This document shows positions 35,501 through 46,380 of a DNA stretch of 64,000 bases, piece after piece. The position numbers and the translations under genes were made by a program. The notes under the pieces are model-generated. The model was given only the letters and a program-made list of their open reading frames with translations, made no database searches and had not been told where the DNA came from. Origin of the DNA: Chenopodium formosanum (lineage: Eukaryota; Streptophyta; Magnoliopsida; Caryophyllales; Amaranthaceae). The stretch's first letter is position 1, and every line of letters starts with the position of its first letter. The stretch is taken from positions 74,322,402-74,386,401 of the forward strand of contig CM044871.1 of the NCBI GenBank assembly GCA_024500155.1, given 5' to 3'.

Positions 35501-36463
35501 TATATCCATGTAGTATTGAAAAACAGGTGTGAAAATGCAACCCTTTAGCTTAAATCGTTTATTGTTTATTGTTTGGATAAGACTGCTTAATGAGAGAAGT
35601 AGAGGCACTTGATGTTGCAGCGAAGAAGCATGGCCAATGTTTCAATGGCCTGGCTATCAGCGATATTGGAGTGGTGAGTGCTATGTGTATATGTATATGT
35701 GTTTGAATATGATTTTTTGCATTTTTATGTAAATATGATTTTTTTCATTATGGGGTAGGTTTTTGTACCTGTTGTGCTAAATGGCCACTGGTGGTGTGCT
35801 GCTTCTGATTTTCGGGATGAGTGCGTATGGTACATTGATTCAATGTTCTCTGATCCTATTACGGAACCAGAGAGAGCCTTGAGAAGCTGGTACGTATAAG
35901 TCACTGATTGCATACATTTGGTATTAAATAGGTTTGATGTGATATTATATTCTTATTGTTATGTTTCCATTCATATAGGCGGCCGGCATCGATGCTATTC
36001 TGCAGAATTGTGACAGCACATGGCAAGGTGGGAAGCTTTTACACTGGAAAACTAATGCTGTAAAGATCTTGGAATCGAATGACAAGTACAGAACAGCCCT
36101 CAGCCCATCGTTGTTGGTTTGTTAATTTTATGTGTTTGTTTTTGTATTTTATTGAATGGTGTTGGTTGTGTTTTTTTGTGTAGCCAAAGCTGTGGTGTGA
36201 TCATGCTGTGGGATATTAAGGAATGCGCGTAACGGTTTACTCATCGGTTTGGTGTGGTATGATCTGAATTTTGGTGGACACATTGTCTTATTTTTGTATT
36301 TTGGATTGATATCCCCTTTGTGATTGAATTTTTGTTTTTTCCTTATCACAGGGGAGGCTGGATCTTGCCCGTGAAAATCTGTTGTATGATGATCTTCACA
36401 ATGATCAAAATGAATTAAGGCCCACATTTTTGGAGTTTCCAGGGGTCGAGTCGGGGTCGGTAT
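32538..36463 (+). pseudogene. Ulp1-like (C48) SUMO-protease gene carried by the MULE
   Basis: About ten exons with clear GT-AG borders (exon 1 32538-32597 after a leader intron 31684-32529). N-terminus MGRKRGATS, then an acidic/Lys-rich part, a plant Ulp-associated domain (33428-34240: MGFGSLLNLKVNRLD, WNCVLGISY, PRIDVWTQERV), a long Glu/Lys/Gly-rich linker (34530-35180) and the C48 core. Catalytic residues are present: His in GHWWCAASDF (codon 35785-35787), Asp in YIDSM (35837-35839), Gln and Cys in QSCGVIM (36185-36193). Such proteases cut SUMO from proteins; transposon copies are known from Arabidopsis and melon MULEs. Damage: A-run frameshift at 32760, TGA 33425, TAG 33890, TAA 33983, TAG 34025, a T-run frameshift near 34090 and TAA about 35428. 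An antisense paralog lies at 47171-49130. Confidence 0.85.
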
Positions 36464-37508
36464 GATTGTGGTTCATGAAATTGGTTTTGTGGTTGTAGTT
36501 ATGGAAACTGTTAGATATATTATATTATTAAGAACTGGTCTTACTTTGGAGTCGGCTCCATTGTAGAATGTTTTGGAATTAACTATTTTAGTGTTTCGCA
36601 CAGATTATGGTATGTATTGGGTAACTGTTGGTATATGTATTTTGAATGGTAATTGTTGGTATGTATAGGGTAACTGTTGGTATATGTATTTTTAATGGTA
36701 AATGTTGGTCTTTATTAGCAGAATGTGAGTGTGTTAAATGAAATAGTTGGTGTTGTAATTATTATATTTTGTCAACTTTAGTCGGTTTTAAAGAACAGTA
36801 GTTGAAATAATTCATATCAAGTGTGATATGGAATTTACGCACACAACAATATTTTTAACTAAAGTACTTAAGTGTCTTGCATATAAATTCTGTTTCAAAT
36901 ACTTAAACGCAACACGTAACAACTTTTGATTCGAATGGCATATAAATGTTGGCGGGCATATAAATTGCACGAGGATACGTGAAAAAAAAATTAAATAAAA
37001 AATTTTAAAAAACATGTGTTTAGTAAAATATGTTGGTATCATGTATCATAATTCAGGATTTAAAAAAACTTCTGTTGGTATCATAATTTTTAATTCATTG
37101 TGGAAAAGTTAACATAGTTTTAACAACTTCACAAATGACATGACAACTGAAGACAAGTGATGCAGTTGTAAATGCGATTAATAGTTGATATGAACAAAAA
37201 AGTAATTCGCAAACTGAATTGCATTTGCAACATTAATAAATACACACGTTTTCTGGTTGAGTTCTTGTCCTTGTTATTTGTGCATCATATAGTTGGTATA
37301 TTAACTGTTGAAGTTGGTATATTTACGTCTTCTTCTGTTAGGATTGAAGGGAAAGAAATTAGAAAGTCCATAGCTTATATTAGTACAACCATTGAGCTGT
37401 AATAAATATATGATGTGTTACTCCTTTCATAACGCACATATGAAACACTTTAAGCCAAAACCCTCTCACCCATAACCCTTTGGTTTTACAAAAAAAACTT
37501 AGCCAACA
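36464..37508. other. AT-rich spacer with repeated GTTGGTATA motifs
   Basis: No gene. Between 36600 and 37330 the motif TGTTGGTAT occurs many times, partly in a loose tandem array (GGGTAACTGTTGGTATATG, 36610-36700). Leader of the following gene starts before 37509. Confidence 0.5.
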
Positions 37509-38471
37509 ATGGATACAACTCCCCCAAATGGCTTTAACGGCTTTGGTAGCCGCCTCTCACGTAAGTCAACGATCAAACTAACAAATTGGCCCAGACTAGC
37601 CCGTAGGCTAACGTACGAGGAGAAAGGGAAGGCGAAAGTCGTCGATGGATGCTCAGCCACCCCAAAGCTGCATGATGAACAAGATGATGTAATGGAATTC
37701 TTGAAGGATGGAGAACAAAGGGATGTCAAGGAATGGATAGGGGCTCTTGCGGTGGAGAAGCGCGCGGGAGAGATGATGATTTCACACTTGCTTGCAACCT
37801 TATCAAGGAATGGAGAGCAAGGCATCCAAGGGCTTCAATTCCACCCCCAACAGCCTTTCTTGAAACCACTTAAACTTAATAAGCCACGTAAGTTCAGAAA
37901 AGAAGCCTATTGTTTTATGTTTCACCTCCTTGATTGCTTTAAAATGACTTTTAGTTTAAATTTGGGGAAGCTTCGCAAAACCCTGAAAAAGTGCATGGCT
38001 AAACTGCACTATTACCGTCACTTGATACGGTTCTTCCAGCTCTTTAAATCACTAGACGAATGGTACAAGGATGTCACGACCAAGATCTCGTACGCAATCC
38101 TTCGTGACACCGGGTTTTGGGGGCTTCTTGTGTTAGGTAGAAAGTATTCTGGCTCTGCAATTCTTGTTGAAGAACATTACGACATAACTTATGAATGGAT
38201 GAACTTTTCCAAGGAGGACATGTTTGTTTAAGTAGGAAAAGATGTATATGCTTTTTTGATATTCAAGAACGAGCTGATTGAGTACAATGGGTACGACGCA
38301 ATGGAGCGTATGGATCTATTGTTGGCTGACCCCTCCTACCGTGAAGATTTCCCCCCTGATCACCTGGTGAAGCTCACCGAAGCAATGGACCGAGGCCCTT
38401 CAGTAGTGCATCACAGTTCGGAGGAAGGCTCAACCGATACCAATGATTATGGGTGGGCGGACGTAATGTGA
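37509..38471 (+). pseudogene. Unrecognised MULE-borne gene, first copy of a tandem pair
   Basis: Single-exon frame of 240 codons, then TAA (38229) and the same frame open to 38471; total about 320 codons. I do not recognise the family. Visible blocks are FHPQQPFLKPLKLNKP, FMFHLLDCFKMTFSLNLGKL, GFWGLLVLGRKYSGS and YEWMNFSKED, then after the stop NELIEYNGYDAMERM and ADPSYREDFPPDHL. The first 85 residues are basic with RLSRKST and RRLTYEEKGKAK. No membrane segment is seen. The second copy (39315-40007) keeps the same blocks in the same order, so it is a real gene family, not a chance frame. The lone TAA can come from CAA by C-to-T; otherwise the gene is open. Confidence 0.7.
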
Positions 38472-39314
38472 CTACTTTTATTTGTAGTTGTTTCTGATGA
38501 TGTTGTTGTTCAAGTATTTATTTCCATGTTATGTTGTCTTTTAATTTCCATGTATGTGGTTTTATTTCGTTTTAAGACTATTTGTGTTAATTGTATGAAG
38601 ACTATTGGTGAATTTTAAATTTGTGTGTGTTATAATTTGTGTGTTATAATTATATGAAGTGTTTCTGAATATGAGTACTTTCTTCATATTGCTATATGTT
38701 TTAAATCTATTTAATGTTGGTTTCTAAATTCAAAAAATCAGGTTTAGTATTGCATATCATGAGTAGTAAATGAAAGTAGTATAAGGTTAGCAATGGCAGC
38801 ATAAAAGTTTAACTTTCCACCAGTATACCAACATTACTTCATCTTATACCAACTGAATGGTTTGCTTTGCTAGTGTGGTTTTACCAATTAAATAGAAAAC
38901 AAGTAAACCAAGTACAGAAATTAAATAGAAGGCTGACAAAGTACATATAAAATATAAAACAAAGGATTTTCAGGTTTCATTTATCCAACTACCAACTTAT
39001 TTATTCACTTAATGTGACACGACAAGTTCAGAAGATTGGTTTAAATCTATTTAATGTTGGTTTTGAAATTGTCAATATATACACACATAAACCTGTTCAC
39101 TTTACTTCAATCCAAAGGGCACACTTAGTATTTTCTTACATATCATACACTTTATGGGGAAATCAATTCTAGACGCCATTTCACAGATCGGATACGGCGG
39201 ATTCGTAGCTGGTAAGCTTCTTGAATATTTTTACTTCTTTGTATCATGCCTTAGAGAAGCATTATGGTTAATAGGTCTTATTTGACGTAGATTTCTATAA
39301 ATACATGTTTTCAA
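38472..39314. other. Spacer between the tandem copies
   Basis: No certain gene. It contains TACCAAC/GTTGGT motifs (38716, 38826, 38852, 39056). A short ATG frame at 39154 (MGKSILDAISQIGYGG) ends at a good GT donor near 39211 and could be a first exon of the second copy; it is not certain. Confidence 0.4.
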
Positions 39315-40007
39315 TTGTCTATTGCAATTTGTATGCTCATTTATGGTTTAAGTACTTCGATGAGTAATACTGAAAAAATGTTTCGACATCAATATGCTAC
39401 AATTGCAACAAGTGGTTTAACTACTCCGGTTCATGGCATAGATTTTCATCCCGATTACCCATTTTTAACACCACTAAAGCTTTCCAAACCTAGTAGCTTC
39501 ACGAAACATGCATTTGAGACTATACCTACTAGATCGGTTCAAAATGGCAGTTAGTTTTAATTTCAAAGATTTGAGACTTGCTCTCATTGAGTGCATGACC
39601 TACCCAAGCGAGTGTACATCTATGAGGTATTTCTTCTGTTTGTTTAAGGACCTTAGCAAGTGGTATTCCATGTTAGAGCCTATATTTTGGGGCCATGTAC
39701 TAGACAGAGAGGAATGGGGACTACTCCTTCTAGGGAGGGATTTTTCCAAAGACCCGGGTAATATCCGGGTCACCTTTGAGTGGTTAAATTTCTCAAACGA
39801 TGCTTGTGCTCCATGTTAAAAGATCCTGAGGAGTACATGGTGTTTAAGAGTAAAATGTTAGCTGAGAATGGATTAGATGAGATGGAACAACTGAAGTTAG
39901 TTATTGTTGACCCGTTTAGGTATTGCGACTACCCGACCTGGTATGTGCAACATCTTGAAGAGGCAAAGAGGGAGTTCGAGAACAAGGGAAGCAACTCTAC
40001 TTCTTAG
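39315..40007 (+). pseudogene. Unrecognised MULE-borne gene, second copy of the tandem pair
   Basis: Three overlapping frames form one broken gene: FHPDYPFLTPLKLSKP up to about 39510, then YLLDRFKMAVSFNFKDLRLA, EEWGLLLLGRDFSKDP and FEWLNFSNDA up to about 39800, then LKDPEEYMVFKSKMLAENGLD and VDPFRYCDYPTWYVQHLEEA to the stop at 40005. Each block matches the copy at 37509-38471 at low but clear identity. Frameshifts lie near 39520 and 39795. The copies diverged long ago, which suggests a lasting role in the element rather than a recent duplication. Function unknown. Confidence 0.7.
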
Positions 40008-40177
40008 TGACTGTTCTTTGGGAAATTTATGTAATTCAAGGTTCACTTGTCTGTAATTGAAATGTGTTATTTGCCATGTACTTATAAAAACTAGTTACAT
40101 TAATTAGTCTAAGGCCAGCTGCCTGATTATTTAAAGTAGTACTAATATGTTTCAGGCATAGTTGTTGTTAACACGAT

Positions 40178-40987
40178 ATGAATCAAACGTGCAAGATGAG
40201 TTGTCCTTCAATAGACTTTCTCCGTCATGGAGGGATCCCCACTGGAATGGTGACAGAGATATATGGCGAGAGTGGGAGTGGGAAAACACAATTGTGTCTC
40301 TAGTTGTGTCTTGTATGCTAAAAAATGCCTCCTTGGGGTTTATTTGGGTCGGATTTGTACATACAAATGGTCAATCCCTTTCCTGTGAAAAGGCTAGCAC
40401 AAATGGTAGCACTTGACCAAGGTCGATTCCCGGGATCAAATGGTTATGTCGATGATCCTATGGAAAACATATTCGTCAAACACATAAGTGACGTTGATGA
40501 GCTATACTTGGCTCTACAACAGTTAAAGGAACCAATAAATCGTTCCCTGGATACTTGTAGACATACGAGGGTCGTTGTGTTAGACTCAATAGGAACCTTG
40601 TTTAGGCATGCCCATGACAACACATCAAGGGGTTACGATAAAAGGGACTCGGCGCTAAGAAGTGTGATTACAAGGTTAGGGAATGTGGAACAGGTGTTTA
40701 ACTTAGCACTAATAATTGTGAATGAAGTAGGTGACGTTCATAAATCGAACGAGGAACTACTACGTGTGTACACTTCGGGCAGGGAGGTAAAAAGGGCTAT
40801 GGCTCATGTAATGAGCCGAAAAATCCCAATTAGACTCTTTATAGGGAAACAACTTCCTATTGACGGTTCTACGAAAAGAGTGTTGTGCATTGTAAAGCAT
40901 GCGCATGCAAATGCAGCAGGACGATCACGTGATTTCAATATTACTAGTGCTGGGGTGGAGGACGAATGTAAGGCTTCTGTCTGTTAA
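40178..40987 (+). pseudogene. XRCC3-like RAD51 paralog carried by the MULE
   Basis: One frame of 269 codons covering the RecA/RAD51 ATPase core. Walker A GESGSGKTQLCL is at 40265-40300, preceded by LRHGGIPTGMVTEIY as in XRCC3; Walker B VVVLDS is at 40571-40588, followed by GTLFRHAHDNT. DDPMENIFVKHISDVDEL and ALIIVNEVGDV also match the XRCC3 order, and FNITSAGVEDE matches its C-terminus. The N-terminal linker domain of host XRCC3 is missing. XRCC3 acts with RAD51C in recombinational DNA repair. Two stops interrupt the frame right after Walker A: TAG at 40301 and TAA at 40319, both explained by C-to-T changes in Gln codons. No introns are visible although plant XRCC3 genes have them, which suggests capture via cDNA or intron loss. 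Confidence 0.85.
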
Positions 40988-42133
40988 TAAATATTGGTAG
41001 TAGAATAGGAAATTATTTATTATTGTATTTTTATGTACATGTAATATTAAAATATCGGTACACATGATGTTTTTTTTAGTGTATTCTTTTATATTTTATC
41101 ATGTCACAATTGTGTTATCATGTCACAATTGTGTTATTAGTGCCAAGAGCAAGATTCTGGTGAAAACCAACGCCCTACACATAAGTTGTATAATGATAGA
41201 CCAGAAATCATTACTACAAGACCAACAAACGAACTGAAATAAAGAAAACACAAGGTAGACCAGAAATCGCTACCGGAAGATCAACAAATGAACTGTAATA
41301 AAGACAAAACTCCTTAAATTTATTTTGTGGGGTTGTTGTTACCAGGGCCGTCTTAAACTATTAAAATTTTTTTAGTCATTTTATTTAAAAATTTAAATTT
41401 AATTATATAATTAAATCATGTTGTTTTACAAAAAAATAACAAAATAAAAATGAACAATGGGGAGAAGGGAGTCGAACCCAAGACCAATCAAAATTGAATT
41501 ACACACATGCATGTGCATTACCAACTGACCCAAGTTGTTCTTTATGGACTATTAGCACAACAAACAAATTTTATACTTAATTTCAGATTTCAAGTTTATG
41601 TAACTAATAAACCAACAAATCTAATAGAAAGACCAACATATTTCTGTAATTAACTTATAAGATACGTCTGTTTTATATTTCACGGTAGAAAGAACATATA
41701 AGTAATCCGACGACACAAAATTAAATTACTTATCTTTGGATGGTGTGATGTTAAAATTATCTATTAAAAATTTCTTCAAAAAAAAATTATCTATTAAAAA
41801 CATATAACGTCACCATTTAGATATAAGGTACGATTTGGATATTTCTTTTGCATATTCTCACGTACCCACATACTACTGGAGTGACTAGGATAATACTTAT
41901 CCTTACTTGTACAGGTTTCAAGTGAACTAGTATAATTTGTGTTTTAATAGTTCATCTTCCCCATGTATATCTGCGTATAGTCACATGTGAACTGAATAGA
42001 CATTTATCATTTTTTTCACTAATTGTTCTATATATAATCACATTTCCCTCTTCACACTATCACAACCTTACTCTACACTCTCTCTCCCCCATCCACACCC
42101 ACTCATTTTCTCTCTCATCATTCAAGGAAATCC
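40988..42133. other. AT-rich spacer with a tRNA-like (SINE?) head
   Basis: No protein gene. The tRNA-like block at 41468-41532 is listed separately. The end of the stretch (42030-42130) is CT-rich with TATATAATC near 42030 and looks like the promoter and leader of the next gene. Confidence 0.45.
41340..41545 (-). repeat. tRNA-like element with A and B boxes, possible SINE
   Basis: On the minus strand TGGGTCAGTTGG (41521-41532) fits the RNA polymerase III A box and GGTTCGACTCC (41468-41478) fits the B box. The spacing is about 43 bases, near the tRNA value. No tRNA cloverleaf is complete, and the body after the B box is AT-rich and runs to TTTAAGACGGCCCTGG near 41344, a sequence also seen at ends of hAT elements. 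A tRNA-derived SINE is the first guess. Confidence 0.4.
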
Positions 42134-42520
42134 ATGGCTGCTGAATCTACTGGGTCAAACGATGTTATGCCCGGAGAGGCGTACGTCAACCCAATCGTCT
42201 TAACTGATGATGACGAGGATGACGCACTCAGCGCCGCCGTCGCCGCCGCTCCTTCAGATGAGGAGTTCGACTCCTAGTGGGCAGTCACATACTTCTCCTC
42301 CTCATCCTCTTTCGCCTCGTCTTCCTCGTCGTCTTCCTCGTCATCCTCCTCTTCAACCTCCTCTTCCTCGTCGTCCTCCTCAGCATCTTCTTCATCCTCC
42401 GGCGCGAACAACGAGGTGGAGGTTTCCGACGAGGCTAGCGTCAATTGGGAAGGCGCTGATGATGAGGAAATGTCCGACGCCGAGTGGGAGATTGAATTTG
42501 TTCCTGTGTATGGCTATTAG
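42134..42520 (+). pseudogene. Acidic, poly-Ser protein carried by the MULE (copy 1)
   Basis: ATG at 42134, MAAESTGSNDVMPGEAYVNP, an acidic patch TDDDEDD, a long Ser run (residues about 54-93), and an acidic tail DDEEMSDAEWEIEF. One in-frame stop, TAG at 42275, can come from CAG. It has no enzyme domain and is likely disordered. It resembles the protein at 45901-46380 in composition, order of regions and the N-P-I motif. The overlapping Pro-rich frame 42207-42596 is a shadow. Confidence 0.55.
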
Positions 42521-44166
42521 TTTTACTTTAATAATTGTGTTGTTTTGGAATTTGTGTCGTTTAGTAGTTTTACTTTGCACCTTGTGTATGGTTTAAGTTT
42601 GGACGTAAAATGTAATATGTTAAGGTTTTTTTTGTTAATTTTTGCATCGAACATTAGTATGTGTTACTTATGATTAATTTTTGAAATCCTTCATGTTTTG
42701 TGATTATTTTTGGAAATCTTTCATGTTTTAGTGTTGGGAAATCCTTAGTGATTATTTTGGAAATCCTTCTTTTTCAGTATCGAACTTATGTGTGACTTTT
42801 ATTGTTTGGGAAAGGTTTTTTTCTTTTTTTTAAAAAAAAAATCTCTTTGACCATTTTTTAAACAAGAGGTGTAATATACTCAGTATCCACGCACTAGTGT
42901 ATACCAACATCATTAGGCTCAAGACCAACAAACAAAAACTTGCTATAACAAAATTTTGATAATTTAGTCAAAGTGTATAGCTCTTATGCCAAAAAGTTAT
43001 GAAGTAATCAATAAATATACTTTATGATTGGAGACATAAAATAGACAGAGAAAGTATAGAGATAAGTATTTGGAGAAATAGGTATGTGGAGTGATATAAT
43101 TAGAGAGACAAAAAATAAATACAATGAAACTAGAGTTATAAATTAGAGAGAGGACTTAAAAATTAATGAAAGTAGAGTGATAACTTAGAGAGAGAAAGAT
43201 GGGAGATGTCATTTCTAAGGCACAACAACCAAAGGCCATTGCATTTGTACTACTGTCAGCTATTATGGAAAAAACTAATTTTAGTTTGGAGTACTAGTAC
43301 ATAAGCTTAGAATCAATATTAAACTTTGTCATTGAAGATAAGAATAAACATTGTTATGAACAAATTTAATGTAACTTAGGATTCTTAGTGATTCATACCA
43401 AAAAAAAAATTATGTGTAACACGAAAAACATTAAATTCAATTAAGCTGGTTTAATTCTCCTCAAAGAAGCAATACATTTGTGACTATTATTAACACAGGA
43501 GATGTAATATACCCTGACCCTCACAATCCACATGTATACTTACATGTACAGGTGTAAGACCAACAGAAAAACACTGGTATAACAAAAAGTTGATAATTTA
43601 TTGAATGTCTACAGTTTTTATGCCACAAAGTTATGGACTTCTCAGTACATATAGGACATCCATCCCTTACTTGTTAAGTAATGGATGTGAAAAAACAGAT
43701 TTAATGAATGGAGACATAAAATAGAGAGAGAAAGTATAGTGAGATAAACTAGAGAGTGAAAGTAGAGAGATAAATTAGAGAAAGAAATAGGGGAGATTTA
43801 ATTTCTAAGGCACAATAACCAAGGACCATTGTCTTGCATTTGTACTCTTTAAGCTATGTCCATTTTACGATTTAGGATTGTTAGTAAAAAAATATTTTAC
43901 AAATTATTGAGTTTGCCTAGATTGAATAAAATTAAGTACATAAATAATTTTGGTTTTCCACTTGAGTGTTACGTTACGTTGGTTAGCAAACGAAGTATGT
44001 TATATTTTCATCGTAACGTGATTCATACCAACGAAATGAATTTATGATCACTGCACTCATCACTAAAAATTCAATATAGAACTTACTCAAATCAATTATT
44101 ATATTGGGAATATAGGAAATGATTTTCAATATTGGGAAGGTAGTAAATGATTTTCAATATTTAAAT
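42521..44166. other. AT-rich spacer, no gene seen
   Basis: Contains a duplicated block: 43020-43260 and 43690-43860 both have GGAGACATAAAATAGA, AGAGAGATAAATTAGAGA and TTTCTAAGGCACAA(C/T)AACCAA. TACCAAC-type motifs occur near 42901 and 43565. Confidence 0.5.
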
Positions 44167-45199
44167 GGAAAAATTACCCGGAATAATCCCACCTTTGGGC
44201 CGTCCGCTAAAAATAATCCCACCTTTATACCCATTCCGCTGTAAATGGTCCCATTTTACTTGGAACCGGTTGAGCAGGTAAATTTTTTTTTTCAGTAGAA
44301 TTTACACGTGTCGCTCCTTGATTAGTAAAAAAAAAAGTAGTAAAAAAAACCACCACCACCACCTAAGCCACCCCAATTCAGCCACCACCACCCAACCTAA
44401 ACCCTAGAACCACTATACCACCCACACCAGAAACCACCAAGCTGACTGGAATCTCACCTAACCAAGCCAACCTAAACCCAATTACCCATTAACCCAACCC
44501 CTTAACCCCATTAACAATTTAACCCAACCCCTCCTCTGTGGATGACGACGACAAAGCGGTTGGAAACGGTGGACGAGGGAGACGCGACGCGACCAGAATC
44601 TGGGGATGGGGGAGGTCGGCATGCCGGAGCTGGATTTAAGGGAGTTGGTGGGTTAGTTTTTCGCGGACGAAGCTTGGGTTTAAGGGCTGGGTTTTCACGG
44701 GGGTAAGAGTGAGGGAGAGAGTTGGTGGTTCACGGGAGGGGAAGGGTAAGCCGGAGCTGGGTCTAAGGACTGGCTCGCTGGAGCCGCGTGAATGGGGTTG
44801 GCTTGGTTTCGTGAAGGTTCGAGGGTGGTTCATGTGGAGGTTCCTGAGGGAGAGAGGGGTTCGAGGGTGGTTCAGGGTAGGGGTTCGAGGGTGAATCAGG
44901 GAAGGGGGTGGCAGGGGAGGCCGGCGCGCTGGAATTGGTGGCAGGGGAGGTGGTTGGGCTGGTGGGTGGTTTCTAAATTAATTAATTGTTTTTTTTTTTT
45001 AATTTTTTTTTAAAATTTTATATTTTGGACTAATTGGGTGACGACACGTGGCTATCAACTTGCTATAACAAGTAAACTAACAGGTTGGGACCAATAAAAA
45101 AGATCGGGGGGTAAAGGTGGGATTATTTAAAAATAATCCAAAGGTGGGATTAATTTCAGCGGACAGGCAAAAGGTCGGATTATTGCGGGTAATTTTTCC
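44167..45199. mobile_element. Non-autonomous MULE-type element (1,033 bp) nested in the giant MULE
   Basis: Exact 9-bp duplication TATTTAAAT (44158-44166 and 45200-45208) and inverted repeats of more than 60 bp beginning GGAAAAATTACCCG. The centre (44520-44960) is much richer in GC than the flanks and could be captured host sequence (a Pack-MULE), but no protein domain is recognised in it. Frames at 44636-45013 are without support. Confidence 0.9.
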
Positions 45200-45900
45200 T
45201 ATTTAAATTTTCAATTTTTTCATTTACTTGCAAACCCATAAAAAGTAAATCAAGTAGGGGTGAGAAAGTAGAGAGAGAAAAGGAGAAGTGGTTTATTTTA
45301 TTTGAACATCGAACGGGGGTACGCATTTTTTTTAAAATTGATTCCATTGCCTTAATTGTAAGGCGAAATGACACGAGGTAAGGTTTACCAAGTAAAATGT
45401 AACGTACCAACTTACTTTTTATTAAGGGATTTAAGCCACTTTTACGTTAACCCAACACATACGATAATTGGACCAACTTCTGTATCACTTTTGACAGGAG
45501 AAGTATGTCCATATTGCTATGTCATAAATTAATTCATAATATGGGATTTGAAGAATTGCACACAACTTTTTAATTAGTTTTACGAAGTATATTATTGTTT
45601 TTTTTTTTTAAACACGAAGTATATTATTGTAACAAAAAGTTAAAATAGCATAAATGGGTAAGTAAATGGTATATATCACGTAACAATTAGTACAAATTTT
45701 ATAGTTCCCATGTAAAAACTGAACCTCCCTTCCAAAAGTAATCATGACGGATGACAGTTGAAGTGAATAGTCATGAAAGGTTTTCACTCAATTTTATATA
45801 AACAATCATCACTCTTCCCAATTCTTTTCTCCATTTCTAATCTAAATTTCAATTTGTTTTCGTCAGTTTTCCTCCCAAAAAAAAACAAAATTTCATTACA

Positions 45901-46380
45901 ATGGCAAGACAACCCATCGCCAACGCTGCTCCTCCAACACCACCACCACCGCCACCATCATCACCAGACGGTGATGTTACGAACCCCATCATCATTCCTA
46001 ATGATGAGGTTGCGGCCCCACCCGCCCCACCCGTCGAACCCGAGCCACCCGGCCCACTAGCCCTACCCCTGCCCGTGGAGGAGGCTCCACCAGCCCTACC
46101 CTTGCCCGTGGTTGACGACTCTGAGTCAGAGTCGGAGAAGGAGTCATCCAAGTCATCAAGCAGGTCTTCCTCATCATCCTCCACAAACTCTGCTCCACCC
46201 CCTCACTTAGACAGCCCTGTTATGTTCTCGTCTTCATCTAGTGATCATGGTGGGTACGACGACGACGTCAGGGACGGGGCTTGTTCGGAGAAAAGTAGGG
46301 ACTCGTCGGACCAAGAAGACTGGACGATGATGTTCGGCGAGGAAGTCCCTGAATCCGCTGTGAGGAGGTCTTTGTTTTAG
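45901..46380 (+). CDS. Acidic Pro/Ser-rich protein carried by the MULE (copy 2)
   Basis: Open frame of 159 codons without a stop: MARQPIANAA, a Pro run, NPIIIPNDE, Pro/Ala repeats, then an acidic Ser part (DDSESESEKESSKSSS) and WTMMFGEEVPESAVRR at the end. It is likely disordered. The similar protein at 42134-42520 suggests an element-encoded pair. The many Ser/Glu residues look like substrates for kinase CK2 or SUMO pathways, but this is only a guess. It has a CT-rich leader before the ATG. The opposite-strand frames are shadows. Confidence 0.6.
   Translation: MARQPIANAAPPTPPPPPPSSPDGDVTNPIIIPNDEVAAPPAPPVEPEPPGPLALPLPVEEAPPALPLPVVDDSESESEKESSKSSSRSSSSSSTNSAPPPHLDSPVMFSSSSSDHGGYDDDVRDGACSEKSRDSSDQEDWTMMFGEEVPESAVRRSLF

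Noticed and set aside
40178..40987. Host XRCC3 gene rather than transposon cargo
   Set aside because: It lies between element-specific genes inside the MULE ends, lacks introns and the N-terminal domain, and has two stops after Walker A.
41468..41532. A tRNA gene
   Set aside because: A and B boxes are present but no acceptor stem or anticodon arm can be folded; more likely a SINE head or chance.
42207..42596. 129-codon Pro/Arg-rich frame
   Set aside because: Shifted frame over the poly-Ser run of the gene at 42134; the Ser frame has the better ATG and an acidic tail.
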